A stretch of 64,000 nt of DNA from Marthasterias glacialis (taxonomy: Eukaryota; Echinodermata; Asteroidea; Forcipulatida; Asteriidae). The translations under genes and the position numbers were made by a program. Below are positions 26,055 through 38,204 of the stretch, one piece after another. Each line of letters opens with the position of its first letter. Position 1 is the first letter of the stretch. A model generated the notes under the pieces. That model ran no database searches, was not told where the DNA came from, and worked only from the letters and a program-made list of their open reading frames with translations. The stretch lies in NCBI GenBank assembly GCA_911728455.2, contig OU452223.1, positions 15,437,302 through 15,501,301 on the forward strand. The letters are read 5' to 3'.

Positions 26055-26485
26055 CAAGAACATTTTATGGTTTACACTGCTGTACATTAATTTTAGCTTA
26101 ATTGTCTTTCATTTATTACTCTGGCTTAATTTCACCCTACTTCATTCTCCTTCACTTGTCTCAGTTTTCTGCTTGCTTATCCAATGATGGCCTTGTCCTT
26201 TCCCAATTTTTCTTTTGGTGCCTTCTTTAGTATGCATCCATGATTAATGTTGGCAAATAATTACAATATTTTTATTTCAGTTTTAGGAACCCCACGACAG
26301 TTTCCTCAGAATGTCTTCCTTTTACAGCATAACAGACCTAAAGTGAAATGGTCACACAAAGAGCAGGTGAAGTTGAGCACGGTGGCCTTGATGACAACAT
26401 GTCAGGCTAGGGGTCCAACGCTGATGAGAATGAAATGTTTTAACATACCTCTGACTAGGACAGGGTGATGCATAGCCATCACCAT
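26055..26485. repeat. Interspersed segment, copy 2 of 2
   Basis: Second copy of the segment at 21300-21745, same orientation, again ending in a remnant of the module A donor end. Confidence 0.75.
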
Positions 26486-26570
26486 CAGCTCAAAAAAAAA
26501 TTAGATTTGAAAAATCAGAAGCTTTTAAAGTATTTGAGGTGCTGATAAGAAATATTTGTTTAAACAAACC

Positions 26571-26697
26571 TCAGACAAGCGGGGGTGATTCGTAGCCATC
26601 CCAAACATGACGATCCAAGTTGACATTATTAAAAGCATCTGCTAATGAACGAGGGTCTTGTCCATCATGGATACCACTTTTCAATCAGTAAATAATC
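26571..26697 (-). other. Exon-like module A, donor mutated
   Basis: About 127 nt of module A with an intact tttgcag acceptor on the minus strand; the donor reads GTTTG rather than GTATG. Confidence 0.4.
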
Positions 26698-27571
26698 TGC
26701 AAACAAAATAAGTTATACGGTATTAAACATTTTGTAAAATCAACACGTCTGAAAATAGCAAGAATTAAAAAGTATCAAATTGTTGTATGCAGGTCGGTAC
26801 AACATGAACTTAAGGATTTTCAAAAGACGGCACAACATTCGGCTTGGGAGCAACTTAAGTGTAGAAAAGTATAGAAAGTTGGCACGTCTTTGAAGGACTC
26901 GACAACAAATGTTTTGACAAAATTTGTGTGACAGAACAACATCGGGTGGAAAACAAGCTGAGAGATGTAAAGTCATTGGGTTTGCAGGTTTTTGAAGAAC
27001 TGGACAACATGTTCTTTGGACATTTTTTTAAAGAAAATACACATGGCAAGTTTTTTCAAGGAAGGGACAATGTAAGCCTCAGTAAAATTTAAGAGACAAC
27101 AAAACATCGGCTCAGGAAAAAATTAGGTTAGCAAGATTATGAGGGTCTGAACAACATGTAGCTGTGTAAAATTCAAAAGATTGCACCAGGTTGCCAAGTT
27201 TGTCAAGGCAATTTAAGTGACAGCAAAAAAAATCAGCTTAGGAACATTTTGACAAATGAAAAATCATTAGTTTGGCAGGTTTTTGAGAGATTGGACAACA
27301 AGTGCTTTAGGAAAATTTAAGAGATTGTACAACATCAGCTTCATAACAAATCATTAGGTTGGCAAGTTTTGAGAGACTGTGTGACATGAGACTCGAGAAA
27401 CAGAAGATGGCACAGCATCGGCTTGGGAAAAATTTGAGTGCTGAAAAATCAAAAGGTTGGCAACTTTCCAAGGGGCTTGACAACATGAGCCTGAAAGCGT
27501 TTGAGGTGCTGCAAATGTCAGAGACAGCACAACATACGCTTGGGAACTTTGCAAGGGACATGACATAGCAT

Positions 27572-27932
27572 GTCATGGCCGAGCGGTTTAGCACATCAGA
27601 CTCAAGTTCTGGTGGCTAAGTCATCAGGGTGTGGGTTCGAATCCCGGTCATGACACGTGTGTCCTTGAGCAAGACACTGAACTATATTTGCTTTTCTTTA
27701 CCCAGGGGAAAATGGGTACGTGTGAGGGCAGAGATGGTTCATGTGATCGATTTAGCTTGATGCACTACATACTCAACAGCGCAGGCTGTATACTCCCCAC
27801 AGGGAGCTGAGATGGGTCAAGGAATGAAATAAATGGCCCAGTGACCAGGGGTAATAATGTTGGAGTGCCATCAGTGTAAATGAGTGACGGAGTTGAGCGC
27901 TATTTAAGAAGCCACTATTATTATCATTATTA
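27572..27932 (+). mobile_element. tRNA-Leu-derived SINE
   Basis: The first 84 bp fold like a tRNA-Leu: ggccgagcggtttagc as the A-box/D-arm, a caa-type anticodon loop and gggttcgaatcccgg as the B-box. The acceptor stem is imperfect. A body of about 275 bp follows, including cttgagcaagacactgaac and ggagctgagatgg, ending in an att-rich tail. The same element is present inverted at 50862-51236, which confirms it is a dispersed SINE rather than a tRNA gene. Confidence 0.85.
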
Positions 27933-28632
27933 ACACTTTTGAGAGTTAAAAATACTTAAGAGACAGCAAAACATTCGCTTGGGAACAATTTGAGTGTTGA
28001 AAAATCAAAAGGTTGTCAAGTTTCTAAGAGAATTGACAACATGAGCCTCAAAATGTTTGAGATGCTGTAAATTTAAGAGACAGCACAACATCAGCTAGGG
28101 AACAATTTAATGAGTTGAAAAAAAATATAAGTATGGCAATGAGCTTTAGGAGAATTTAACAGAAAGTGCAACTACAGCTTGGGAACAATATTATCAATGA
28201 AAATCATTAGGTTGGCAAGTCTTTGAGGGACTGGACAACATGAGCGTTCAGAAAATTTAAGAGACAGTACAGCATCAGCTTTATAACAATTTGACAGGTG
28301 AAAAACTTTAGGTTGGCAAGTTTTTTGAGGGACTGGACAACAATTACTTTGCAAAAATGTAAGAGACGGCACAACATTGGCTTTCGCACAACTTAAAGAG
28401 TTGACAAAACATAAGGATGAGAGACTGGATAACATGAGCTTTGGTAAATCTTAACAGATGGTACAACATCGGCTTTGGAACAATTTTAGTATGGACAAAA
28501 TTAGCTGGGGGCAAATCCAAGATGAAATACTCGTAACAATCATTGGCTATGTAGATGATCGCTTTGGCCAAAATAACAACATGTTAAACCTAAGGGTTCC
28601 ATGCTGACAAGAAATAGCTCTTTAAAACATAC

Positions 28633-28761
28633 CTCAGACAAGGAGAAGTGATGCAAAGCCATCCCCAACATGACAATCCAAGTTGACCTTGATAAAAGCA
28701 TCTGCCTTATGAAGGAGGTCTTGATACCAAGATGGATACTGCTCTTCAACCAGTGAATGAT
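28633..28761 (-). other. Exon-like module A, macrosatellite copy 1
   Basis: 129 nt (43 codons) with a tttgcag acceptor and a GTATGT donor. Unlike most copies it is open end to end in one frame (IIHWLKSSIHLGIKTSF...HHFSLSE). A second frame, SLVEEQYPSWYQDLLHKADA then FIKVNLDCHVGDGFASL, is open up to a TGA at the very last codon. Confidence 0.55.
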
Positions 28762-30293
28762 CTGCAAACAAAAAAAGATTGTGTTAAACATTTCATCAAA
28801 ATAAGACACTATTTCTGAAATGGCCAGGAATTGTAAATGATCAATCATAATCAATTGAGGGACTGGACAATATGTACTTTGTGACAGAAGAACATTGGCT
28901 TTTGACAAATCTGAGAGTTTAAATAATATTTGTTTACCAAGCTTTTGAAAGACGGGACATCATGAGCCTTGAAAGAAAGAAAAAAGATGGCACAACATGG
29001 CTAGGGAACAATTTGAGAGTTGAAAAATCATTAGGATGGCAAGTTTCTGAGGGACTGGACAACATGTACTTTGGGAAAATTTAATCGACTGAGCAACATC
29101 GGCTTGGAAACAGTTTGAGTGGTTAAAAATCATCAGATTGGCAAGGTTTTGAAGGACTGGTCAACATAAGCCTCCAGAAAATTTCAGAGATGGCACAACA
29201 TCAGCTCCAGAACAATTTGAACTGAGGGACTGGACAACACAGGCCTTTGGAATATTTAAGAAACAAAACAACGTCGGCTTTGTAACAAATTGAGTATTGA
29301 AAAATCAAAGGTTGGCAAGTTCCTAAGGGACTTGACAACATGAGCCTGAAGACAAATTAAGGAAGGAATAACATCGGCTTGGGAACAATGTGAGTGTTGA
29401 TAAATCCTTAAATTGGCAAGTTTCTGAGAATGGGAAAATATGAGTGTTGAGTAAACATTAGGTTGGCAAGGTTTTAAGGGACTAGGCAACACAACATTGG
29501 CTTAAGATCAATTTGAGTGATAAAAAATCAACAGCACAACATGAGCCTTGAGAAACTTTTTGAAATGGCACAACAACAGCTCCAGAACGTTTTGAATGTT
29601 GAACATCATTAGGCTGATAAGCTTCTGAGGCACTGAACAACACAGGCCCTTGGAAAATTTAAGAGACAGCACAACATCGGCTTTGTAATGAATTGAGAGT
29701 TGAAAAAATCAAAAGGAAGGCAAGTTCCTAAGGGACTTGACAACATGAGCCTGAAGAAAAATTAAGAGAAGGACCAACATCGGCTTGGGAACAGTTTGAA
29801 AGTTGAAAAATCATAATGCTGTCACGTGTTTAATGGATGGAACAACATAAGCCTCAGGAAACATTTTGGCTTTCCAAAAGAGGGCACAACATCGGCTTGG
29901 GAACTTAGAATTGAAACATTTGTGGGAATTGGACAACATAAGCTTAGAGAAAATTTAAAAGACTGCATGATATCAGATTGGAAACAATTTCAGTGTTGCA
30001 AAATTGGCAAGTTTCTGAAGGAAGAGACGGCACAACATTGGCTTTCAAACAACTTAAAGATTTGACAAAACATAAGGATGAGAGACTGGATAACATGAGC
30101 TTTGGTAAATCTTAACAGATGGTACAACATCGGCTTTGGAACAATTTCAGTATGGACAAAATTAGCTGGGGGCAAATCCAAATTGAAATACTCGTAACAA
30201 TCATTGGCTATGTAGATGAGCGCTGTGGCCAAAATAACAACATGTTAAACCTAAGGGTTCCATGCTGACAAGAAATAGCTCTTTAAAACATAC

Positions 30294-30422
30294 CTCAGAC
30301 AAGGAGAAGTGATGCAAAGCCATCCCCAACATGACAATCCAAGTTGACCTTGATAAAAGCATCTGCCTTATGAAGGAGGTCTTGATACCAAGATGGATAC
30401 TGCTCTTCAACCAGTGAATGAT
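30294..30422 (-). other. Exon-like module A, macrosatellite copy 2
   Basis: Identical in form to the copy at 28633: 129 nt, both splice signals intact, open in one frame. Confidence 0.55.
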
Positions 30423-31954
30423 CTGCAAACAAAAAAAGATTGTGTTAAACATTTCATCAAAATAAGACACTATTTCTGAAATGGCCAGGAATTGTAAATG
30501 ATCAATCATAATCAATTGAGGGACTGGACAATATGTACTTTGTGACAGAAGAACATTGGCTTTTGACAAATCTGAGAGTTTAAATAATATTTGTTTACCA
30601 AGCTTTTGAAAGACGGGACATCATGAGCCTTGAAAGAAAGAAAAAAGATGGCACAACATGGCTAGGGAACAATTTGAGAGTTGAAAAATCATTAGGATGG
30701 CAAGTTTCTGAGGGACTGGACAACATGTACTTTGGGAAAATTTAATCGACTGAGCAACATCGGCTTGGAAACAGTTTGAGTGGTTAAAAATCATCAGATT
30801 GGCAAGGTTTTGAAGGACTGGTCAACATAAGCCTCCAGAAAATTTCAGAGATGGCACAACATCAGCTCCAGAACAATTTGAACTGAGGGACTGGACAACA
30901 CAGGCCTTTGGAATATTTAAGAAACAAAACAACGTCGGCTTTGTAACAAATTGAGTATTGAAAAATCAAAGGTTGGCAAGTTCCTAAGGGACTTGACAAC
31001 ATGAGCCTGAAGACAAATTAAGGAAGGAATAACATCGGCTTGGGAACAATGTGAGTGTTGATAAATCCTTAAATTGGCAAGTTTCTGAGAATGGGAAAAT
31101 ATGAGTGTTGAGTAAACATTAGGTTGGCAAGGTTTTAAGGGACTAGGCAACACAACATTGGCTTAAGATCAATTTGAGTGATAAAAAATCAACAGCACAA
31201 CATGAGCCTTGAGAAACTTTTTGAAATGGCACAACAACAGCTTCAGAACGTTTTGAATGTTGAACATCATTAGGCTGATAAGCTTCTGAGGCACTGAACA
31301 ACACAGGCCCTTGGAAAATTTAAGAGACAGCACAACATCGGCTTTGTAATGAATTGAGAGTTGAAAAAATCAAAAGGAAGGCAAGTTCCTAAGGGACTTG
31401 ACAACATGAGCCTGAAGAAAAATTAAGAGAAGGACCAACATCGGCTTGGGAACAGTTTGAAAGTTGAAAAATCATAATGCTGTCACGTGTTTAATGGATG
31501 GAACAACATAAGCCTCAGGAAACATTTTGGCTTTCCAAAAGAGGGCACAACATCGGCTTGGGAACTTAGAATTGAAACATTTGTGGGAATTGGACAACAT
31601 AAGCTTAGAGAAAATTTAAAAGACTGCATGATATCAGATTGGAAACAATTTCAGTGTTGCAAAATTGGCAAGTTTCTGAAGGAAGAGACGGCACAACATT
31701 GGCTTTCAAACAACTTAAAGATTTGACAAAACATAAGGATGAGAGACTGGATAACATGAGCTTTGGTAAATCTTAACAGATGGTACAACATCGGCTTTGG
31801 AACAATTTCAGTATGGACAAAATTAGCTGGGGGCAAATCCAAATTGAAATACTCGTAACAATCATTGGCTATGTAGATGAGCGCTGTGGCCAAAATAACA
31901 ACATGTTAAACCTAAGGGTTCCATGCTGACAAGAAATAGCTCTTTAAAACATAC

Positions 31955-32083
31955 CTCAGACAAGGAGAAGTGATGCAAAGCCATCCCCAACATGACAATC
32001 CAAGTTGACCTTGATAAAAGCATCTGCCTTATGAAGGAGGTCTTGATACCAAGATGGATACTGCTCTTCAACCAGTGAATGAT
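31955..32083 (-). other. Exon-like module A, macrosatellite copy 3
   Basis: Identical in form to the previous copy, 1661 bp further on; both splice signals are intact. Confidence 0.55.
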
Positions 32084-33615
32084 CTGCAAACAAAAAAAGA
32101 TTGTGTTAAACATTTCATCAAAATAAGACACTATTTCTGAAATGGCCAGGAATTGTAAATGATCAATCATAATCAATTGAGGGACTGGACAATATGTACT
32201 TTGTGACAGAAGAACATTGGCTTTTGACAAATCTGAGAGTTTAAATAATATTTGTTTACCAAGCTTTTGAAAGACGGGACATCATGAGCCTTGAAAGAAA
32301 GAAAAAAGATGGCACAACATGGCTAGGGAACAATTTGAGAGTTGAAAAATCATTAGGATGGCAAGTTTCTGAGGGACTGGACAACATGTACTTTGGGAAA
32401 ATTTAATCGACTGAGCAACATCGGCTTGGAAACAGTTTGAGTGGTTAAAAATCATCAGATTGGCAAGGTTTTGAAGGACTGGTCAACATAAGCCTCCAGA
32501 AAATTTCAGAGATGGCACAACATCAGCTCCAGAACAATTTGAACTGAGGGACTGGACAACACAGGCCTTTGGAATATTTAAGAAACAAAACAACGTCGGC
32601 TTTGTAACAAATTGAGTATTGAAAAATCAAAGGTTGGCAAGTTCCTAAGGGACTTGACAACATGAGCCTGAAGACAAATTAAGGAAGGAATAACATCGGC
32701 TTGGGAACAATGTGAGTGTTGATAAATCCTTAAATTGGCAAGTTTCTGAGAATGGGAAAATATGAGTGTTGAGTAAACATTAGGTTGGCAAGGTTTTAAG
32801 GGACTAGGCAACACAACATTGGCTTAAGATCAATTTGAGTGATAAAAAATCAACAGCACAACATGAGCCTTGAGAAACTTTTTGAAATGGCACAACAACA
32901 GCTTCAGAACGTTTTGAATGTTGAACATCATTAGGCTGATAAGCTTCTGAGGCACTGAACAACACAGGCCCTTGGAAAATTTAAGAGACAGCACAACATC
33001 GGCTTTGTAATGAATTGAGAGTTGAAAAAATCAAAAGGAAGGCAAGTTCCTAAGGGACTTGACAACATGAGCCTGAAGAAAAATTAAGAGAAGGACCAAC
33101 ATCGGCTTGGGAACAGTTTGAAAGTTGAAAAATCATAATGCTGTCACGTGTTTAATGGATGGAACAACATAAGCCTCAGGAAACATTTTGGCTTTCCAAA
33201 AGAGGGCACAACATCGGCTTGGGAACTTAGAATTGAAACATTTGTGGGAATTGGACAACATAAGCTTAGAGAAAATTTAAAAGACTGCATGATATCAGAT
33301 TGGAAACAATTTCAGTGTTGCAAAATTGGCAAGTTTCTGAAGGAAGAGACGGCACAACATTGGCTTTCAAACAACTTAAAGATTTGACAAAACATAAGGA
33401 TGAGAGACTGGATAACATGAGCTTTGGTAAATCTTAACAGATGGTACAACATCGGCTTTGGAACAATTTCAGTATGGACAAAATTAGCTGGGGGCAAATC
33501 CAAATTGAAATACTCGTAACAATCATTGGCTATGTAGATGAGCGCTGTGGCCAAAATAACAACATGTTAAACCTAAGGGTTCCATGCTGACAAGAAATAG
33601 CTCTTTAAAACATAC

Positions 33616-33744
33616 CTCAGACAAGGAGAAGTGATGCAAAGCCATCCCCAACATGACAATCCAAGTTGACCTTGATAAAAGCATCTGCCTTATGAAGGAG
33701 GTCTTGATACCAAGATGGATACTGCTCTTCAACCAGTGAATGAT
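33616..33744 (-). other. Exon-like module A, macrosatellite copy 4
   Basis: Same 129-nt module with intact splice signals, in the last and slightly diverged macrosatellite unit. Confidence 0.55.
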
Positions 33745-35764
33745 CTGCAAACAAAAAAAGATTGTGTTAAACATTTCATCAAAATAAGACACTATTTCTG
33801 AAATGGCCAGGAATTGTAAATGATCAATCATAATCAATTGAGGGACTGGACAATATGTACTTTGTGACAGAAGAACATTGGCTTTTGACAAATCTGAGAG
33901 TTTAAATAATATTTGTTTACCAAGCTTTTGAAAGACGGGACATCATGAGCCTTGAAAGAAAGAAAAAAGATGGCACAACATGGCTAGGGAACAATTTGAG
34001 AGTTGAAAAATCATTAGGATGGCAAGTTTCTGAGGGACTGGACAACATGTACTTTGGGAAAATTTAATCGACTGAGCAACATCGGCTTGGAAACAGTTTG
34101 AGTGGTTAAAAATCATCAGATTGGCAAGGTTTTGAAGGACTGGTCAACATAAGCCTCCAGAAAATTTCAGAGATGACACAACATCAGCTCCAGAACAATT
34201 TGAACTGAGGGACTGGACAACACAGGCCTTTGGAATATTTAAGAAACAAAACAACGTCGGCTTTGTAACAAATTGAGTATTGAAAAATCAAAGGTTGGCA
34301 AGTTCCTAAGGGACTTGACAACATGAGCCTGAAGAAAAATTAAGGAAGGAATAACATCGGCTTGGGAACAATGTGAGTGTTGATAAATCCTTAGATTGGC
34401 AAGTTTCTGAGAATGGGAAAATACGAGTGTTGAGTAAACATTAGGTTGGCAAGGTTTTAAGGGACTAGCCAACACAACATTGGCTTAAGATCAATTTGAG
34501 TGATAAAAAATCCAACAGCACAACGTGAGCCTTGAGAAAATTTTTGAAATGGCACAACAACAGCTCCAGAACATTTTGAATGTTGAACATCATTAGGCTG
34601 ATAAGCTTCTGAGGCACTGAACAACACAGGCCCTTGGAAAATTTAAGAGACAGCACAACATCGGCTTTGTAATGAATTGAGAGTTGAAAAAATCAAAAGG
34701 ATGGCAAGTTCCTGAGGGACTTGAAAACATGAGCCTGAAGAAAAATTAAGAGAAGGACCAACATCGGCTTGGGAACAGTTTGAAAGTTAAAAAATCATAA
34801 AGCTGTCAAGTGTTTAATGGATGGAACAACATAAGCCTCAGGAAACATTTTGGCTTTCCAAAAGAGGGCACACCATCGGCTTGGGAACTTAGAATTGAAA
34901 AATTTGTAGTAATTGGACAACATAAGCTTAGAGAAAATTTAAAGGACTGCATGATATCAGATTGGGAACAATTTCAGTGTTGCAAAATTGGCAAGTTTCT
35001 GAAGGAAAGGACAACATGTACTTCATGGAAATGTAAGAGACAGCACATCAGCGATTTGGGAACATTTTGAGTGTTGTAAAACCATAAGGTTGGCAAGTTT
35101 CTGAAGGACTGGACACAATGACACAAATTTAAGAGACGTCACTACATGTAAATCAGTTTGAAAAAAATTTAAGTTTTGAAAAATTGTTAGGTTAGCAGGC
35201 TTTTCAGGAACTGAACAACGTGTACTTCACAAACTTTTAAGAGACAGGACAACATCGATTTTGAGTTTTGAAAAATCATTAGGTTGGCTTATTAAGAGAC
35301 AACTTGACACCAACTTGGAAAAAATTCTGATAGTGGTAAAATATCTTGCTTGGCAAGATTTTGGGGGACTGGAAAAGATTTACTCAGAGAATATTTAAAA
35401 GACATTACATTATCGAATTGGGAAAAATTTGATAATTTAGAGTCATTAGGTTTCATGTTTTTGAAGAATGGGACAACATGAACCTTGGGAAAATTTAACA
35501 GAGCACACAAAATCAGCTTGGGAACAATTTGAATGTTGACAAATCATTCGTTTGGCAAGTTTTTCAGGGACTGGACAACCTTAGGGAACTTTCAGAAAGG
35601 GCACAACTTTGGCTTGGCTATTTTTTGAGGGACTGAACAAAATGAGAATTGAGGAAAAAGAAGAGACTGCACAGCATCGGCTAGGAAACAATTTGAGTTT
35701 TGAAAAAAAAAATCATAATGTTAATAAACTTTTGAGGGACTGGACAGTGTGAGCATAAACAACA

Positions 35765-36062
35765 TTTAGCAGCGATGTGTGTTAAGCACTGTATACTCAA
35801 TACTTTCCCGCGACCTGTGGAAAAAAATCCACAGGCAATTTCCTCGGGTGGGATTCGAACCCACGATGTCTTACCAACTAGACTACAGAGACCGCGCGGT
35901 AGCTAGAGGCAGTTCAAATCCATTAGCAGCTGGTACTGCAACCATTAAGATAGATATGTTAGTTTTTTGCATCAGGGATAAAATACACACATCGGTGTAT
36001 GGGTAAAACAATTTCAATATTATTTATCCCCAATGCAAAAATTCACATCTATCTTAACAATT
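35765..36062 (-). mobile_element. tRNA-derived SINE-like insert
   Basis: Read on the minus strand, it contains a tRNA-like block (tagtctagttggtaagac and gggttcgaatcccacc) with a short or missing anticodon arm. Next to it is a small hairpin, ctgtggaaaaaaatccacag. The minus-strand left part ends in ttgggg/ttgcat-rich DNA with a second inverted pair (taagatagatatg / catctatcttaac). It interrupts the satellite monomers. Confidence 0.55.
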
Positions 36063-36378
36063 AACAGACAGCACAAAAAAGCTCAGGAACAATTTTTAAA
36101 AAAAAGTTGAAAAAACGTTAGATTGGCATGTTTTTGAGGGACTGCACAAGATGTGCTTTGGGAAAATTTAAGAGAAGGCACAACATCAGCTCAGGAATAA
36201 TTTGATAGTTGCTAAATCATTAGGTTGGAAACATTTTAAGGGAATGACCAACATGAGTCTCAGGAGAATTTATGAGATTGTAAAACATCGGCTTGGGAAG
36301 AAACTTAGTGAGTTGATTGCTACACTGTGACTTGGGAGGTAATGAGTAAATGCTATATGATGAAGTATTTTTACATAC

Positions 36379-36636
36379 CCATTGCGGTAATCAAGAGAAC
36401 TTGAAGCTTATGAGTTCTGCAACCCTGTAGGATGTTCCTTGAAGAGTCATGACCATGGGGCGCTGAGAGTCATTTGCCAGGGGGTTTGGTGATCACTGAT
36501 GCAGACAGCCAACAAACATAAAGATGTTGGATTAATTTTGTCTGAGGCGTTGGAGAGACGGGGCCAACTTTTCCACACCCTCCTGGATCCCCAACTGGTC
36601 AATATTGTCTTCTTGAAGAAGGTCAATGTTTCTTAT
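36379..36636 (-). other. Exon-like module B, copy 2
   Basis: 258 nt, same acceptor tract and GTATGT donor as copy 1. The open part reads IRNIDLLQEDNIDQLGIQ then EGVEKLAPSLQRLRQN before a TAA. Confidence 0.5.
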
Positions 36637-37055
36637 CTAAAAAAGAAACAAACAAAGTGTAATGTGTGATGAAGAAAAAGTTAAGAGTCGGCTTGGGAAC
36701 AATTTGAAGGTTACAAAAACCATTAGATTGGCAAGTTTTTGAGGGACTGAACAACATGACCTCGGGAAAAGTTTGTAGACAGCACAACATCAGCTTGCGA
36801 ACAATTTGAGAGTTGGAGTTAGAAGGTTGTGAAGCTTTTAAAGGACTGGACAACGGAAGTCGCAAAACAATATAAGAGACAGCACAACATCGACTTGGAA
36901 AAAAACTGGACCTGTGTAAAATAATTAGTTTGCTAAGTTTTTAAGGGAATGGACAACATGACCTCAGGGAAAATTTTGTAGACTACATAACATCAACTTG
37001 AGAACAATTTGGGAGGTAATGAGTCAATGCTATATAATGTAATAGTTGTACATAC

Positions 37056-37320
37056 CCATTCCAGTAATCAAGACAGCCTGGTGCTTAAGAGTTACAGTGT
37101 ATGCAACCCTATAGGATGTTCCTTGAAGAGTTATCAGCATGGGGAACTGAGAGCCATATGCCAGGGGGCTTGGTGATCACTAATTCAGAGGGCCATCAAA
37201 AAAAAATGTGCTGGATAAAATTTGTCTGAGGCGTTGGAGAGACAAGTCCAACTTCTCCACACCCTCCTGGATCCGCAACTGGTCAATAATGTCTTCTTGA
37301 AGCATGTCAATGATTCTTAT
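37056..37320 (-). other. Exon-like module B, copy 3
   Basis: About 265 nt with the same acceptor and a GTATG donor. The frame reads IRIIDMLQEDIIDQLRIQ then EGVEKLDLSLQRLRQILSS, about ten codons longer than in the other copies. Confidence 0.5.
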
Positions 37321-38076
37321 CTAAAAAAGAAACAAACAAAGTGTAATGTGTGATGAAGAAAAATTTAAGAGTCGGCTTGGGAACAATTTGACAGTTTAAA
37401 AAACCCTTAGATTACCAAGTTTTTAGGGGAATGGACAACATGAGCCCATAGAAAATATATCAGGCGGCAAAACATATGCTCAGAAAAAATTTCAGGGTTA
37501 TACAGTTATAAGGTTGGCAGGTTTCTGACAGATTGCACAACATGAGCTTCAGAGAAAACTTAAGAGACGGCACGATATATGCAAGAGAACTATCTGGGAT
37601 ATGAAAATCATTAGGTTGTCAAGGGGACTGAACAACATGACCTTGAGAAAATTATGTAGACAGTGGCATCCAATTTGGCCCTTGGGAAAAAAAAGTAGCA
37701 CAAGGGCTGGCCTACACATACATAATATGGTAGATAATAAAAGACTTTTCAGGCTGTTAAATCACAGTTTTTTCAAGGGCAAAAACAAATCAGAAATCAG
37801 ACTAAGTAGGAAGAATATCGTGCCTGTAGACAACATAACATCAACTGGAGAACAATTTGAGTGTCGGAATTAGAAGGTTGGCAAGTTTTTGAAGGACATG
37901 AGCCGCAAGAAAATTTAAGAGACAACACAACATCGACTTGGGAAAAATCTGAAAGGTGTAACTGGGGAAAATTCAAGAGAAGGCACAACATCAGCTTGGA
38001 AAAAATGTGTTTTGGGAAAATTTAAAAGACTGAGCAACATCGGCTTAAGAACAGTTTGAGTGTTGAAAAATCATAC

Positions 38077-38204
38077 CTCAGACAATCAGGGAGTGATGCA
38101 TAGCCATCCCAAACATGACATTCCAAGTTGACCTTGATAAAAGCATCTGCTGATGAACAATGTTCTTGTCCATGATAGATACTGCTTTACAATCAATAAA
38201 TAAT
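38077..38204 (-). other. Exon-like module A, rightmost copy
   Basis: 128 nt with a tttgcag acceptor and a GTATG donor. It is most similar to the leftmost copy at 7602, and the surrounding 37.9-39.1 kb is a long duplicate of 7.38-9.0 kb. Confidence 0.5.

Larger units (their letters stand above)
28363..35006. repeat. 1661-bp macrosatellite, four copies
   Basis: Four head-to-tail copies start at 28363, 30024, 31685 and 33346. Copies 2 and 3 appear almost identical; copies 1 and 4 differ from them at a few positions. Each copy contains about 16 satellite monomers and one complete module A. Copies 1-3 end with gcaagtttctgaaggaa joined directly to gagacggcacaac, whereas copy 4 continues with aggacaacatgtac, the arrangement also seen near 16.73 kb. 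This marks the recombination junction near 30023 and its equivalents. Confidence 0.92.

Noticed and set aside
27572-27655. Functional tRNA-Leu gene
   Set aside because: The acceptor stem is mismatched and the same head plus body occurs inverted at 50862-51236, so it is the head of a SINE.
28540-33891. 122-codon minus-strand frames in each macrosatellite unit as a repeated gene
   Set aside because: They read from intron-like sequence through the acceptor, the exon-like module and past its donor; the splice signals inside them argue against translation of the unspliced frame.
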